Below, in pieces: positions 1-8,440 of a stretch of DNA of 64,000 nucleotides. Under the pieces are notes generated by a model. The model made no database searches. It was not told where the DNA came from and saw only the letters and a program-made list of their open reading frames with translations. The stretch comes from an uncultured Flavobacteriales bacterium. Its GTDB lineage: Bacteria; Bacteroidota; Bacteroidia; Flavobacteriales_D; Crocinitomicaceae. The stretch's first letter is position 1. Each line of letters begins with the position of its first letter. Made by a program: the position numbers and the translations under genes. The DNA is taken from positions 1-64,000 of the forward strand of contig CALJKJ010000057.1 in NCBI GenBank assembly GCA_937973685.1, given 5' to 3'.

Positions 1-31
1 CTAATAAGGGCTTTTATTTTATTATAGTTGT

Positions 32-1585
32 TTATAAATCAAATTTGATACCTTGCGCCAATGGCAAACTGTCCGAATAGTTGATTGTATTTGTTTGTCT
101 TCTCATGTACACTTTCCACGCATCAGAACCTGATTCACGACCGCCTCCAGTTTCTTTTTCACCACCAAAAGCACCGCCAATTTCAGCACCTGAAGTACCG
201 ATATTCACATTTGCAATACCACAGTCTGAACCAGCTTGTGATAAAAATGCTTCTGCTTCTTTCAAGTTATTCGTCATGATTGCTGATGACAATCCTTGCG
301 GAACACCGTTTTGAATTGCGATAGCGTTTTCAAGACTACCTGAATATTTCATGATGTATAACACAGGAGCAAAAGTCTCGTGTTGCACAATTTTGAAATG
401 ATTTTCTGCTTCAGCGATAGCCGGTTTTACATAGCAACCTGATTCGTAACCAGCACCCGATAAAACACCGCCTTCGACTACTAATTTACCACCTTCAGCA
501 ACAACTTGCGTTAAGGCATTTTGGTAAGCAGCAACTGCGTCTTTGTCAATAAGTGGACCAACGTGGTTGTTTTGATCCAATGGATCACCAATTTGCAATT
601 GGTTGTATGCTTTTACTAATGCTTCTTTTACTTTGTCGTAAATCGAATCGTGAATAATCAAACGACGTGTTGACGTACAACGTTGTCCAGCTGTTCCGAC
701 AGCACCAAATACAGCTCCAGGAACAACCATTTTCAAATCAGCTGATTCCGTAATGATGATTGCATTGTTTCCCCCTAACTCAAGCAACGATTTGCCTAAA
801 CGGCGTCCAACTGCCTCGCCAATGGATTTCCCCATGCGCGTTGAACCTGTTGCAGATACCAACGGAACACGACCATCGTTTGCCATTATTTTTCCAATTT
901 CAGCGTCTCCGATAACCAAACATGAAACTCCTTCTGGAACATCGTTTGCAGCGAAAACTTCTTGCGTAATTTTTTGACAAGCAATTGCCGTTAATGGCGT
1001 TTTTTCGGATGGTTTCCAAATACAAACATCACCACAAACCCAAGCTAACGCTGTGTTCCAATTCCAAACTGCAACTGGAAAGTTGAACGCAGAAATAATT
1101 CCTACAATTCCTAGTGGGTGGTATTGTTCGTACATACGGTGTCCTGGACGTTCTGAATGCATTGTCAAACCATATAATTGACGAGATAAACCAACTGCGA
1201 AGTCACAGATATCGATCATTTCTTGCACCTCACCTAATCCTTCTTGGAGCGATTTCCCCATTTCGTATGAAACCAATTCACCTAATGGTTGCTTGTATTC
1301 ACGGATTTTTTCAGCTAATTGACGAACGACTTCCCCACGTTTTGGAGCGGGAATCATGCGCCAGCTAAGAAATGCCTCTTGTGCTTTTGCGACTACAGCT
1401 TCGTAGTCAGAAGGAGTTGCACTTGTTACAGTTGCAATACACTTTCCATCAACAGGCGAAAACGATTCGATTGTTGCACCAGTAGTGTTTAACCAATGAC
1501 TTCCTGTTGAAGCACCAAGGTTTTCAGCATTAATTCCTAATTGGCTGAGTGTTTTTGAAATATCAACTTTAGCTGAATGTGACAT
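32..1585 (-). CDS. ALDH7-type aldehyde dehydrogenase
   Basis: A 517-residue NAD(P)-dependent aldehyde dehydrogenase that oxidises an aldehyde to the acid. The whole ALDH fold is present: the general-base glutamate lies in LELGGN (about E269) and the catalytic cysteine in GQRCTS (about C303). The overall sequence resembles the ALDH7/antiquitin branch, whose known members act on alpha-aminoadipic semialdehyde in lysine breakdown; the substrate here is inferred, not shown. Length is normal for the family. It is the only gene of its unit seen here; the neighbour upstream (anti-sigma-like gene) ends 85 bases before its start on the same strand, and a -7 box (TAAATTTG on the minus strand, 1608-1615) gives it its own promoter. 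Confidence 0.9.
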   Translation of the reverse strand: MSHSAKVDISKTLSQLGINAENLGASTGSHWLNTTGATIESFSPVDGKCIATVTSATPSDYEAVVAKAQEAFLSWRMIPAPKRGEVVRQLAEKIREYKQPLGELVSYEMGKSLQEGLGEVQEMIDICDFAVGLSRQLYGLTMHSERPGHRMYEQYHPLGIVGIISAFNFPVAVWNWNTALAWVCGDVCIWKPSEKTPLTAIACQKITQEVFAANDVPEGVSCLVIGDAEIGKIMANDGRVPLVSATGSTRMGKSIGEAVGRRLGKSLLELGGNNAIIITESADLKMVVPGAVFGAVGTAGQRCTSTRRLIIHDSIYDKVKEALVKAYNQLQIGDPLDQNNHVGPLIDKDAVAAYQNALTQVVAEGGKLVVEGGVLSGAGYESGCYVKPAIAEAENHFKIVQHETFAPVLYIMKYSGSLENAIAIQNGVPQGLSSAIMTNNLKEAEAFLSQAGSDCGIANVNIGTSGAEIGGAFGGEKETGGGRESGSDAWKVYMRRQTNTINYSDSLPLAQGIKFDL

Positions 1586-1607
1586 GTTTTTGTACGATTA
1601 ATTTGTA

Positions 1608-1615
1608 CAAATTTA
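1608..1615 (-). promoter_or_regulatory. -7 box (TAAATTTG) of the aldehyde dehydrogenase gene
   Basis: Exact match to the Bacteroidota -7 consensus TAnnTTTG, 22 bases before the ATG at 1585. No TTG at the expected -33 distance was seen. Confidence 0.5.
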
Positions 1616-1669
1616 CACAAATTTTAGCGGTGCTGTTGAAATTACAAGTACATTTTTATGTTACGCTTG

Positions 1670-2617
1670 TTACTTGGAAACTTTCCGTGAAAATTCAAAG
1701 CGTCCGATTTTAAAATAAATCTCACCTTTTTCATTTCCGTTGGCTTTGGTGATTTTATAATCGATTGGAGTATTTAATTTAGTAGCAATAATTGACGTCA
1801 CCAAAGCAAGAACATCATCGTTATTTGCTGCATTATTTTGAATAATCAAGCCATTGGTTTGCGGATTCAATTCATTTAAAACTACCGTCGGTACGTTTTC
1901 AATTGGATTTTCCGGCAGAATGATTTGCGGTTCAATCGGTTTTTCGTGTATATGTACTTGTTCAACAGGCGTTACAGGTTTTGGAAACGAGCAGGAAATA
2001 TAACTGTTCACGCTTATTAATCCTTGCTGTTTTGCTTCAAGTTTTTTTGGAGTTTTTTCGCTGTTTTTTTTGTGTGAACGAATTGGTTGATTAGCAAGCA
2101 TTTTCACATGCTTATGTTTTTCAACTGGAATAGTTTGCTTTGAATTAAAAGTCACAATCAATGCGATACCTGCAGCTACAGCACCAATACTTAACCAACG
2201 TATAGGTACAATGCGACTTGTCTGTTTTTTTAATTGCTCTTTATTGGGATGACTTAGCTTTGGCGCAACCAAAGTAGGGTAGGGTGTTGTGTCAATTGTT
2301 GGATTATTTCTAATTAATTCAGCTAATTGTTCCGTTTGTTTTTTAGTCAAAACACCTTCTTGTTGCGCTATGATTGCATACGGAATGTTTTCTAAAGTAA
2401 TTTCGCTTGCAGGGTTGAACGCGTATAACAAAGCTTTTTCAAATACTGGTAACAGCTCATTACTTTCTAAATAGGGTAACGAATCAACAGATATGGCTAA
2501 TTCGGGATGCTCCAATAAAAAGCAGTGCAATTCAGCCGATTGTTCTTCGGTTAAATTTCCTTCTAATTCATCCAGATAAAAGGCCTCGTAATTAGCTATT
2601 GTTATCAGCGTTTTCAT
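1670..2617 (-). CDS. Membrane-anchored anti-sigma-like protein
   Basis: A 315-residue protein I cannot assign to a named family. The first ~60 residues are an acidic helical domain (LDELEGNLTEEQ near residue 15) of the kind often found at the start of Bacteroidota anti-sigma-like proteins. One membrane segment follows at about residues 145-162, then a Lys/Pro-rich linker and a C-terminal domain that would lie in the periplasm. There is no HxxxCxxC zinc anti-sigma motif. Its start overlaps the stop of the ECF sigma gene by four bases (ATGA), so the two are translationally coupled, which is the main reason to propose it as the partner or regulator of that sigma factor. Function is inferred from this pairing. 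Confidence 0.6.
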   Translation of the reverse strand: MKTLITIANYEAFYLDELEGNLTEEQSAELHCFLLEHPELAISVDSLPYLESNELLPVFEKALLYAFNPASEITLENIPYAIIAQQEGVLTKKQTEQLAELIRNNPTIDTTPYPTLVAPKLSHPNKEQLKKQTSRIVPIRWLSIGAVAAGIALIVTFNSKQTIPVEKHKHVKMLANQPIRSHKKNSEKTPKKLEAKQQGLISVNSYISCSFPKPVTPVEQVHIHEKPIEPQIILPENPIENVPTVVLNELNPQTNGLIIQNNAANNDDVLALVTSIIATKLNTPIDYKITKANGNEKGEIYFKIGRFEFSRKVSK

Positions 2618-3099
2618 GCTATCAATTCAATCTTTCTTATATAGTTCTTCAACGTTTGTCGTGCGCGAAAGATGTACACTTTTACTTGTGACTCATTCAA
2701 TTCAGTAATTGCTGCGATTTCGGAATAGGAATATCCTTCGTAGTCGCGCAACAAAACAACAGACTTTTGAATACTTGGTAATTTGTCCAAGGCTTCGTGT
2801 AATTGTGCTTGCAAATCAAAGTGATGTGAATTTTCACGTTGATCGGTCACATCGGTGTCATCTATGGTGCTCGTTTTTTGTTCTTTTTTCAACGAATCAA
2901 TTGCACAGTGATAGGCTGTTGTAAACAAATAGGACTTAATTTTTTCAGCCTGAATTTGTTCGTGTTTCACCCAAACTTTTGCAAATGTCTCTTGTACAAT
3001 GTCTTCTGCGAGCATTTTATTACGCATCATACTCACCGCATAACGATAAATCGGATCCGCATAATCTTCCACAGCTTTGTTGTAGTCGTTCGTTGTCAT
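2614..3099 (-). CDS. ECF-family RNA polymerase sigma factor
   Basis: A 161-residue sigma-70 family protein. Region 2 covers about residues 8-75 (YRYAVSMMRNKMLAEDIVQETFAKVW, here recognised through the DIVQETF core) and region 4 about 100-155 (RDYEGYSYSEIA, then a helix-turn-helix with VYIFRARQ). Regions 1.2 and 3 are absent, as expected of ECF factors, and the length is typical. It would redirect RNA polymerase to a small regulon, in this case under control of the overlapping downstream membrane protein. A TACATTCG box (3110-3117, minus strand), a one-base variant of the -7 consensus, lies 10 bases before the ATG. Confidence 0.9.
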   Translation of the reverse strand: MTTNDYNKAVEDYADPIYRYAVSMMRNKMLAEDIVQETFAKVWVKHEQIQAEKIKSYLFTTAYHCAIDSLKKEQKTSTIDDTDVTDQRENSHHFDLQAQLHEALDKLPSIQKSVVLLRDYEGYSYSEIAAITELNESQVKVYIFRARQTLKNYIRKIELIA

Positions 3100-3109
3100 T
3101 CTATAGTAT

Positions 3110-3117
3110 CGAATGTA
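3110..3117 (-). promoter_or_regulatory. -7 box variant (TACATTCG) of the ECF sigma operon
   Basis: One mismatch to TAnnTTTG, 10 bases before the sigma-factor ATG at 3099. Confidence 0.35.
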
Positions 3118-3249
3118 AGACTAAAAATTCAATGAAAAGTTACAACCTTCAACGAAATAGTTTTATTTTTTTTTAACTAGAACATTCTCATTGATTTGAC
3201 TTATGAAATTTTGTGAACTATTTACAGATATCTTCTGCTTAAACTTGTT

Positions 3250-3257
3250 TACTTTTG
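3250..3257 (+). promoter_or_regulatory. -7 box (TACTTTTG) of the CE2-like esterase
   Basis: Exact TAnnTTTG match 15 bases before the ATG at 3273. It overlaps an upstream in-frame TTG (3255), which argues that the real start is the ATG at 3273. Confidence 0.5.
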
Positions 3258-3272
3258 CCACAAATTGAACCA

Positions 3273-4328
3273 ATGCGTTACCTTTTTTTATTGTCAAGCT
3301 TGATTGTCATACTTGGCTTTAGTTATGAAATAAGTCAAGAAAAATCGATTTCATTTGATCATTATGCCATTTCATTTCATGGGCGTTTCGATTTTAGTAA
3401 TGCGAAAGCACCAAAAGTTTGGGCACCGGGAGCGTATGTTCAATTTGCATTTTCAGGAACAGATTGTTCCATTTCAGTGATAGATGAGATGAAATATGGC
3501 AATCACCACAATTACATACATGTTGTTGTAGATGGCAAAGCCAAAAGAATTAAATTGACAGGGAAATACAACCGTATTGCAATCGCCTCTAATTTAACCG
3601 ACACTGTTCACCAAGTTACAATTTGCAAAGACACGGAAAGTGCTATTGGATTTATTCAATTTCATGAAATTAGTTGTGATAAGTTAGTGCTGTCAAGTTC
3701 AAAAAAACAAGCAATTATCGAATTTATTGGCGATTCAATTACGTGTGGTAATGGAAGTGATTTGAGTTTGTCTTCGTGTGCAACTGCTAGTTGGTACGAC
3801 CAACACAATGCTTATGATGCCTATGGACCAACCGTTGCTCGAACGTTGGGAATGGATTACTTGTTGTCATCTGTTTCAGGAATTGGATTAACGCGCAGTT
3901 GTTGTGGAACATCCTATACATTGCCTGAAGTTTATCACGCCATTGATTTCAATCCGACTGGTGAAAAATGGGATAACAAAGCCCAACAGCCTCAAATTAT
4001 TTGCATTACATTGGGTCAGAATGATGGTTTACAAGCGGAAGGCGTTTTTGTTGAACGCTATCGTTCGTTTATCAAACGGTTGAAAATGGAGAATCCAACT
4101 GCACAAATTGTTTGCTGTTCCAGTCCAATGGCCGATGAAAAACTCAGTCAGTTTCATGCGCAAGTATTACCCAAAATAGCGCGTTCTTTCAATGAGTCAA
4201 CTGATTTTTCAGTGCACAGTTTTATCTACAACGGACATTTTCGTGGAGGTTGTGATGCGCATCCTACAGTGGAAGAGCACCAATTAATTGCAGGTCAGTT
4301 AGCAGCGTTTCTCAAGCAATTATTATAA
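3273..4328 (+). CDS. Secreted SGNH-type esterase (CE2-like carbohydrate esterase)
   Basis: About 351 residues with an N-terminal signal peptide (hydrophobic stretch at residues 3-16). The first half is a beta-rich jelly-roll-like domain and the second an SGNH hydrolase domain: nucleophile block GDSIT (Ser about 155), the GQNDG block about 250, and the terminal DAH block (Asp about 328, His about 330). This two-domain order is that of CE2 acetyl-xylan/acetyl-glycan esterases, so removal of acetyl groups from polysaccharides in the periplasm or outside is the likely role; substrate unknown. It stands alone, with no polysaccharide-utilisation genes (SusC/D, glycoside hydrolases) beside it. The start was moved from the TTG at 3255 because the -7 box covers that codon. 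Confidence 0.8.
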   Translation: MRYLFLLSSLIVILGFSYEISQEKSISFDHYAISFHGRFDFSNAKAPKVWAPGAYVQFAFSGTDCSISVIDEMKYGNHHNYIHVVVDGKAKRIKLTGKYNRIAIASNLTDTVHQVTICKDTESAIGFIQFHEISCDKLVLSSSKKQAIIEFIGDSITCGNGSDLSLSSCATASWYDQHNAYDAYGPTVARTLGMDYLLSSVSGIGLTRSCCGTSYTLPEVYHAIDFNPTGEKWDNKAQQPQIICITLGQNDGLQAEGVFVERYRSFIKRLKMENPTAQIVCCSSPMADEKLSQFHAQVLPKIARSFNESTDFSVHSFIYNGHFRGGCDAHPTVEEHQLIAGQLAAFLKQLL

Positions 4329-4330
4329 CA

Positions 4331-4357
4331 AAAAAAGGGTGCTTTTTGAGCACCCTT
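4331..4357 (-). terminator. Rho-independent terminator of the acc/fab operon
   Basis: Perfect 9-bp stem (4335-4343 with 4349-4357), 5-base loop. Read on the minus strand the stem is followed by a run of T, so it ends transcription after accC; the T-run is on the wrong side for the esterase gene on the plus strand. Confidence 0.8.
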
Positions 4358-4375
4358 GATATTGTTGATTTTGAT

Positions 4376-5710
4376 TTAAAATTCAAATGTTTCCATGAAT
4401 TTAGTAGTGAAATCACCTTCTCTAAATTTCGGATCGTCCATTAATTTTTGGTGAAAAGGAATGGTTGTTTTTACACCTTCAATGATGTATTCATCCAATG
4501 CACGTTTCATTTTCAAAATTGCTTCTTCACGCGTTTGTGCAACAACAATTAATTTACCAATCATTGAATCATAGTTTGACGGAATGATATAACCTGCGTA
4601 TGCATGCGTGTCAATTCGAACACCATGTCCACCTGGTGAATGGTAACTAGTAATTTTTCCTGGTGAAGGTCGGAAGTCGTTGTATGGGTCTTCCGCATTG
4701 ATACGACACTGAATAGCGTGCATTAATGGGAAATAATTTTTTCCAGAAATTTTCTCACCAGCAGCAATTTTAATTTGCTCTTTGATCAAATCAAAATTGA
4801 TTACTTCTTCTGTAATAGTGTGTTCAACTTGAATACGTGTGTTCATTTCCATGAAATAAAAATCACGATTCTTGTCAACTAAAAATTCTACTGTTCCAAC
4901 ACCTTCGTATCTAACCGCTTTCGCAGCTTTGATAGCAGCTTCTCCCATTCGTTCACGTAATTCATCCGTCATGAAAGGAGAAGGCGTTTCTTCGACTAGT
5001 TTTTGGTGACGACGTTGAATCGAACAGTCGCGTTCTGAAAGGTGACAAGCGTTTCCGAATTGGTCACCAGCGATTTGGATTTCGATATGACGTGGTTCTT
5101 CGATGAATTTCTCCATGTAGATGCCATCATTTCCAAATGCTGCTCCCGCTTCTTGACGAGCTGAATCCCATGCGTTTTCCATTTCATCTTTATTCCAAAC
5201 GATACGCATACCTTTTCCACCACCTCCGGCAGTCGCTTTCAATATTACTGGGTAACGAACAACTTCAGCAGTAGCAAAAGCATCGTCTAAATCGGTTAAT
5301 AAACCTTTTGATCCTGGAATACACGGTACACCTGCAGCAATCATTGTCGCTTTTGCAGTTGCTTTATCACCCATACCAGCGATTTGTTCTGGTAAAGCGC
5401 CAATAAATTTGATGCCATGTTCTTGACAAACTTTAGAGAATTTTTCATTCTCAGACAAGAATCCATAACCAGGGTGAATTGCGTCAGCATTTGTTATTTC
5501 AGCTGCAGCAATAATATTTGGAATCGATAAGTATGATTTACTACTAACAGCAGGTCCAATACATACAGCTTCATCAGCAAAGCGAACGGGTAAGCTATCT
5601 TTGTCAGCAGTTGAGTAAACAGCTACTGTTTTGATGCCCATTTCTTTACACGTACGAATGATGCGCAAAGCAATCTCACCACGATTGGCAATTAATATTT
5701 TTTTAAACAT
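4376..5710 (-). CDS. accC: Acetyl-CoA carboxylase, biotin carboxylase subunit
   Basis: 444 residues, normal for AccC. It uses ATP and bicarbonate to carboxylate the biotin on AccB, the first step of fatty acid synthesis, in the cytoplasm. Seen in order: the N-terminal biotin-carboxylase domain starting with KILIANRGEIALR, the Gly-rich ATP-grasp loop GGGGKGMR near residue 165, the EMNTRIQVEH active-site block near 290, and the C-terminal domain with HAIQCRINAEDP near 335. It is the last gene of the operon and lies 45 bases after accB. The carboxyltransferase genes (accA/accD) are not in the window. Confidence 0.97.
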   Translation of the reverse strand: MFKKILIANRGEIALRIIRTCKEMGIKTVAVYSTADKDSLPVRFADEAVCIGPAVSSKSYLSIPNIIAAAEITNADAIHPGYGFLSENEKFSKVCQEHGIKFIGALPEQIAGMGDKATAKATMIAAGVPCIPGSKGLLTDLDDAFATAEVVRYPVILKATAGGGGKGMRIVWNKDEMENAWDSARQEAGAAFGNDGIYMEKFIEEPRHIEIQIAGDQFGNACHLSERDCSIQRRHQKLVEETPSPFMTDELRERMGEAAIKAAKAVRYEGVGTVEFLVDKNRDFYFMEMNTRIQVEHTITEEVINFDLIKEQIKIAAGEKISGKNYFPLMHAIQCRINAEDPYNDFRPSPGKITSYHSPGGHGVRIDTHAYAGYIIPSNYDSMIGKLIVVAQTREEAILKMKRALDEYIIEGVKTTIPFHQKLMDDPKFREGDFTTKFMETFEF

Positions 5711-5755
5711 ACTAGTTTGTTTTGTTCAATTCATTTTGACCTAACTGGTCGAAAA

Positions 5756-6229
5756 TTATGCAGGATCTACCAAGAATAATGGTTGATCGTATTCAACAGG
5801 AGTTGCATCATCAACAAGTACTTTTACAATTTTACCTGATAATTCTGATTCAATCTCGTTGAATAATTTCATTGCTTCGATGATACAAACGGTATCTCCT
5901 TTGTTGATTGTTTGACCAACTGAAACAAACGCATCTTTATCTGGACCAGCTGAGCGGTAGAATGTACCAATCATTGGAGACTTAACAACGATGTATTTAT
6001 CTTCTTCACTTGCGGCAGGAGCAGCAGGAGCAGCAGGAGCGGCAGGAGCAACTGGTGCAGGAGCAGGAGCAGCAGCAACAGGGGCTGTAGCTTGCACGTA
6101 AATAGGTGCGTCCGCTTTTTGCTTTTCTGACTTAATAGTAATTTTAAAGTCTTTTTGTTCAATTTCAACCTCTGTAACACCAGATTTTGCTACAAACTTA
6201 ATTAAGTCTTGGATTTCATTTAGATTCAT
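5756..6229 (-). CDS. accB: Biotin carboxyl carrier protein of acetyl-CoA carboxylase
   Basis: 157 residues. The C-terminal biotinyl domain has the EAMKLFNE motif with the biotinylated lysine at about K121. An Ala/Pro-rich flexible linker (about residues 50-73) joins it to an N-terminal helix-strand region (residues 1-36) that usually mediates assembly with AccC. It carries carboxybiotin between AccC and the carboxyltransferase. The gene sits directly after fabH and before accC, the usual arrangement. The linker is encoded by a GC-richer, imperfectly repetitive stretch (about 6000-6080), which explains the local composition change. Confidence 0.97.
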   Translation of the reverse strand: MNLNEIQDLIKFVAKSGVTEVEIEQKDFKITIKSEKQKADAPIYVQATAPVAAAPAPAPVAPAAPAAPAAPAASEEDKYIVVKSPMIGTFYRSAGPDKDAFVSVGQTINKGDTVCIIEAMKLFNEIESELSGKIVKVLVDDATPVEYDQPLFLVDPA

Positions 6230-6260
6230 ATCGTACTTACTTTTTCTAGTTTATAATTAA

Positions 6261-7250
6261 TTATGAATTGTACGCCCATTTTAGGTAAACAGCTCCCCAT
6301 GTAAATCCACCACCAAAGGCAGATAAAATAAGGTTGTCGCCTTTTTTAAGCTGTGATTCCCAGTCCCATAAACACAATGGTAATGTACCAGCAGTCGTAT
6401 TTCCGTAACGTTGAATATTAATCATTACTTTTTCAGCTGGCAATCCCATTCTATTTGCAGTTGCATCAATAATACGCAAATTTGCTTGATGCGGAACTAA
6501 CCAATCAACATCTTCTGATGTCAACTTGTTTCTTTCCATTATTTCAGCAGAAACTTCTGCCATATTTGTTACTGCAAATTTAAAAACTTGTTTTCCTTCT
6601 TGTTTTACAAAATGCATGCGGTTATCAACCGTTTCGTGTGAAGGAGGATTCGCTGAACCACCTCCTGGCTGAATAAGGTATTGTCTTCCAGAACCATCAC
6701 TTCTTAAAATGCTGTCTTGAATTCCCAAACCTTCTGTATTTGGTTCCAATAAAACAGCACCAGCGCCATCACCAAAAATGACACAAGTAGTTCTGTCTTC
6801 GTAATCCAATATTGAACTCATTTTGTCAACACCAACTACGATAATTTTTTTATATTTTCCTGATTCAATAAAACTTGTTGCGGTTGTCAAAGCATAAATG
6901 AAACCAGAACATGCTGCAATTAAATCAAATCCCCAAGCATTTGTTAATCCTGCTTTATCAGTCATGACATTTGCAGTACTTGGAAAAGGATAATCGGGTG
7001 TAACCGTTGCGCAAATCACTAATTCGATGTCAAGTGGATCTGTGTTTGTTTTTTTCAACAAACCTTTGATCGCTTCAGCTCCCATATCGGAACTAGCACC
7101 GTCTCTCAAGATTCGTCGTTCTTTGATACCTGTTCGTGAAGTAATCCATTCATCAGATGTATCAACGATTTTTGCCAAATCTTCATTTGTCACTACTTCT
7201 TCTGGAAGATAGCCACAAACACCTGTGATTGCTGCAGTGATTTTACCCAT
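6261..7250 (-). CDS. fabH: Beta-ketoacyl-ACP synthase III
   Basis: 329 residues. FabH condenses acetyl-CoA (or a branched acyl-CoA) with malonyl-ACP to start fatty acid chains. The Cys-His-Asn triad is complete: Cys about 114 in AACSGF, His about 254 in PHQAN, and Asn about 284 in YGNTTAGT. Length and ends match the family. Its start lies three bases after the plsX stop (7250 against 7254), so the two are probably translationally coupled. Branched-chain primer use would be usual for this phylum but cannot be read from the sequence. Confidence 0.97.
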   Translation of the reverse strand: MGKITAAITGVCGYLPEEVVTNEDLAKIVDTSDEWITSRTGIKERRILRDGASSDMGAEAIKGLLKKTNTDPLDIELVICATVTPDYPFPSTANVMTDKAGLTNAWGFDLIAACSGFIYALTTATSFIESGKYKKIIVVGVDKMSSILDYEDRTTCVIFGDGAGAVLLEPNTEGLGIQDSILRSDGSGRQYLIQPGGGSANPPSHETVDNRMHFVKQEGKQVFKFAVTNMAEVSAEIMERNKLTSEDVDWLVPHQANLRIIDATANRMGLPAEKVMINIQRYGNTTAGTLPLCLWDWESQLKKGDNLILSAFGGGFTWGAVYLKWAYNS

Positions 7251-7253
7251 TAT

Positions 7254-8195
7254 TTATTGATTAAATGCTTCGTTTATTTTATTTGCTAATCCTGATTTAG
7301 CTACTTCATAGGAATGCATCAACATACTTCTGACTGCTTTATCGTTTGAGATGCCGTGACCAATGATTACGTTTCCTTTGACGCCTAAAATAGGAGTTCC
7401 TCCGTAATTTTCATAATTAAATCGGTCAAAATAGTCATCTTTTATACCACGTTTACGCATCAATGTATAAATTCCTTCAGCTTGTTTCAAAACAACGTTA
7501 CCTGTAAAACCGTCACAAACAATAACGTCTGCTTTGCCAGTAAACAAATCACGTCCTTCTAAATTTCCCACAAAATTTATTTCATCAGAGTCCTCCATTA
7601 ATTTGTGCGCTGCAATGGTCAATAAATTTCCTTTGCTCGCTTCTTCACCAATGTTCAACAAAGCTATTCGAGGTTTTTCAATACCGTAAACATTTTTAGC
7701 GTACAGCGACCCCAATACAGCGAATTGATACAAGACATCTGCTTTACAATCTGCATTTGAACCAACATCCAATAAAATTGAATTATTGCCATCAACTGTT
7801 GGTAAAACAGAAGTAATACAAGGACGGATAATACCAGCCACAGTGTTTACTTTGTAAATAGCACCAACAAGCATTGCACCAGTATTACCAGTGCTTGCAA
7901 AAACATCAATTTCATTTTTCGCCAATAAATCAAAGCCAACAGCTATACTACTATTCGGTTTTTGAGGAATAGCACGCGTTGGATGATCATGCATCGTAAT
8001 GATGTCTGGCGCATGAACAACTTCAAATCCATCGGAAGTTACATTCAATGCATTAAGGCCACTCAAGATTTGATCTTGGTCGCCTATCAACACGATTGTA
8101 ACATCCTGAGGAAGCTCTTTTCTAGCAAGGACTGCACCGGCTATGTTTGCATCCGGAGCGAAATCACCGCCCAAAATATCGATTCCTATCTTCAT
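7254..8195 (-). CDS. plsX: Phosphate acyltransferase PlsX
   Basis: 313 residues. PlsX converts acyl-ACP to acyl-phosphate, which PlsY then uses to make lysophosphatidic acid. Recognisable features are the N-terminal DILGGDFAP block (residues 5-13), ASTGNTGAML near 105, VGSNADCK near 140 and the CDGFTGNV block near 225. The order rpmF-plsX-fabH is widely conserved and couples phospholipid synthesis with fatty acid initiation. It begins 33 bases after rpmF. Confidence 0.96.
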   Translation of the reverse strand: MKIGIDILGGDFAPDANIAGAVLARKELPQDVTIVLIGDQDQILSGLNALNVTSDGFEVVHAPDIITMHDHPTRAIPQKPNSSIAVGFDLLAKNEIDVFASTGNTGAMLVGAIYKVNTVAGIIRPCITSVLPTVDGNNSILLDVGSNADCKADVLYQFAVLGSLYAKNVYGIEKPRIALLNIGEEASKGNLLTIAAHKLMEDSDEINFVGNLEGRDLFTGKADVIVCDGFTGNVVLKQAEGIYTLMRKRGIKDDYFDRFNYENYGGTPILGVKGNVIIGHGISNDKAVRSMLMHSYEVAKSGLANKINEAFNQ

Positions 8196-8228
8196 CAGGA
8201 GGAATTTAATTACTACTTAAGCAACGAA

Positions 8229-8420
8229 TTAAATCGCCACTTCTTTTTCAGCAACTACTCTTCCTTTGTAGTACAATTTTCCTTCATGCCAGTGTGCATG
8301 GTGGAATAAATGTGGCTGACCTGTTGTAGGACATGTTGCGATGTTGTTAGCAATTGCTTTCACATGCGTTCTTCTTTTGTCACGACGCGTTGTCGAAATT
8401 CTGCGCTTTGGATGTGCCAT
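8229..8420 (-). CDS. rpmF: Ribosomal protein L32 (zinc-free type)
   Basis: 63 residues, basic N-terminus MAHPKRRIS with the KRRTH block, then a core around CPTTGQPH. The four-cysteine zinc ribbon of the C+ form is not present (a single Cys at position 30), so this is a zinc-free L32. The core resembles that of flavobacterial L32 proteins and supports the taxonomic placement. It lies in its conserved position between the DUF177 gene (20 bases upstream) and plsX. Confidence 0.96.
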   Translation of the reverse strand: MAHPKRRISTTRRDKRRTHVKAIANNIATCPTTGQPHLFHHAHWHEGKLYYKGRVVAEKEVAI

Positions 8421-8440
8421 TTTACTTATTTATTAAATCG

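Noticed and set aside
3255..3272. TTG start giving the esterase six more residues
   Set aside because: The TTG lies within the -7 box; transcription would begin after it.
5971..6180. Leu-rich 69-codon frame over accB
   Set aside because: Frame-shifted reading of the Ala/Pro linker of the biotin carrier protein.
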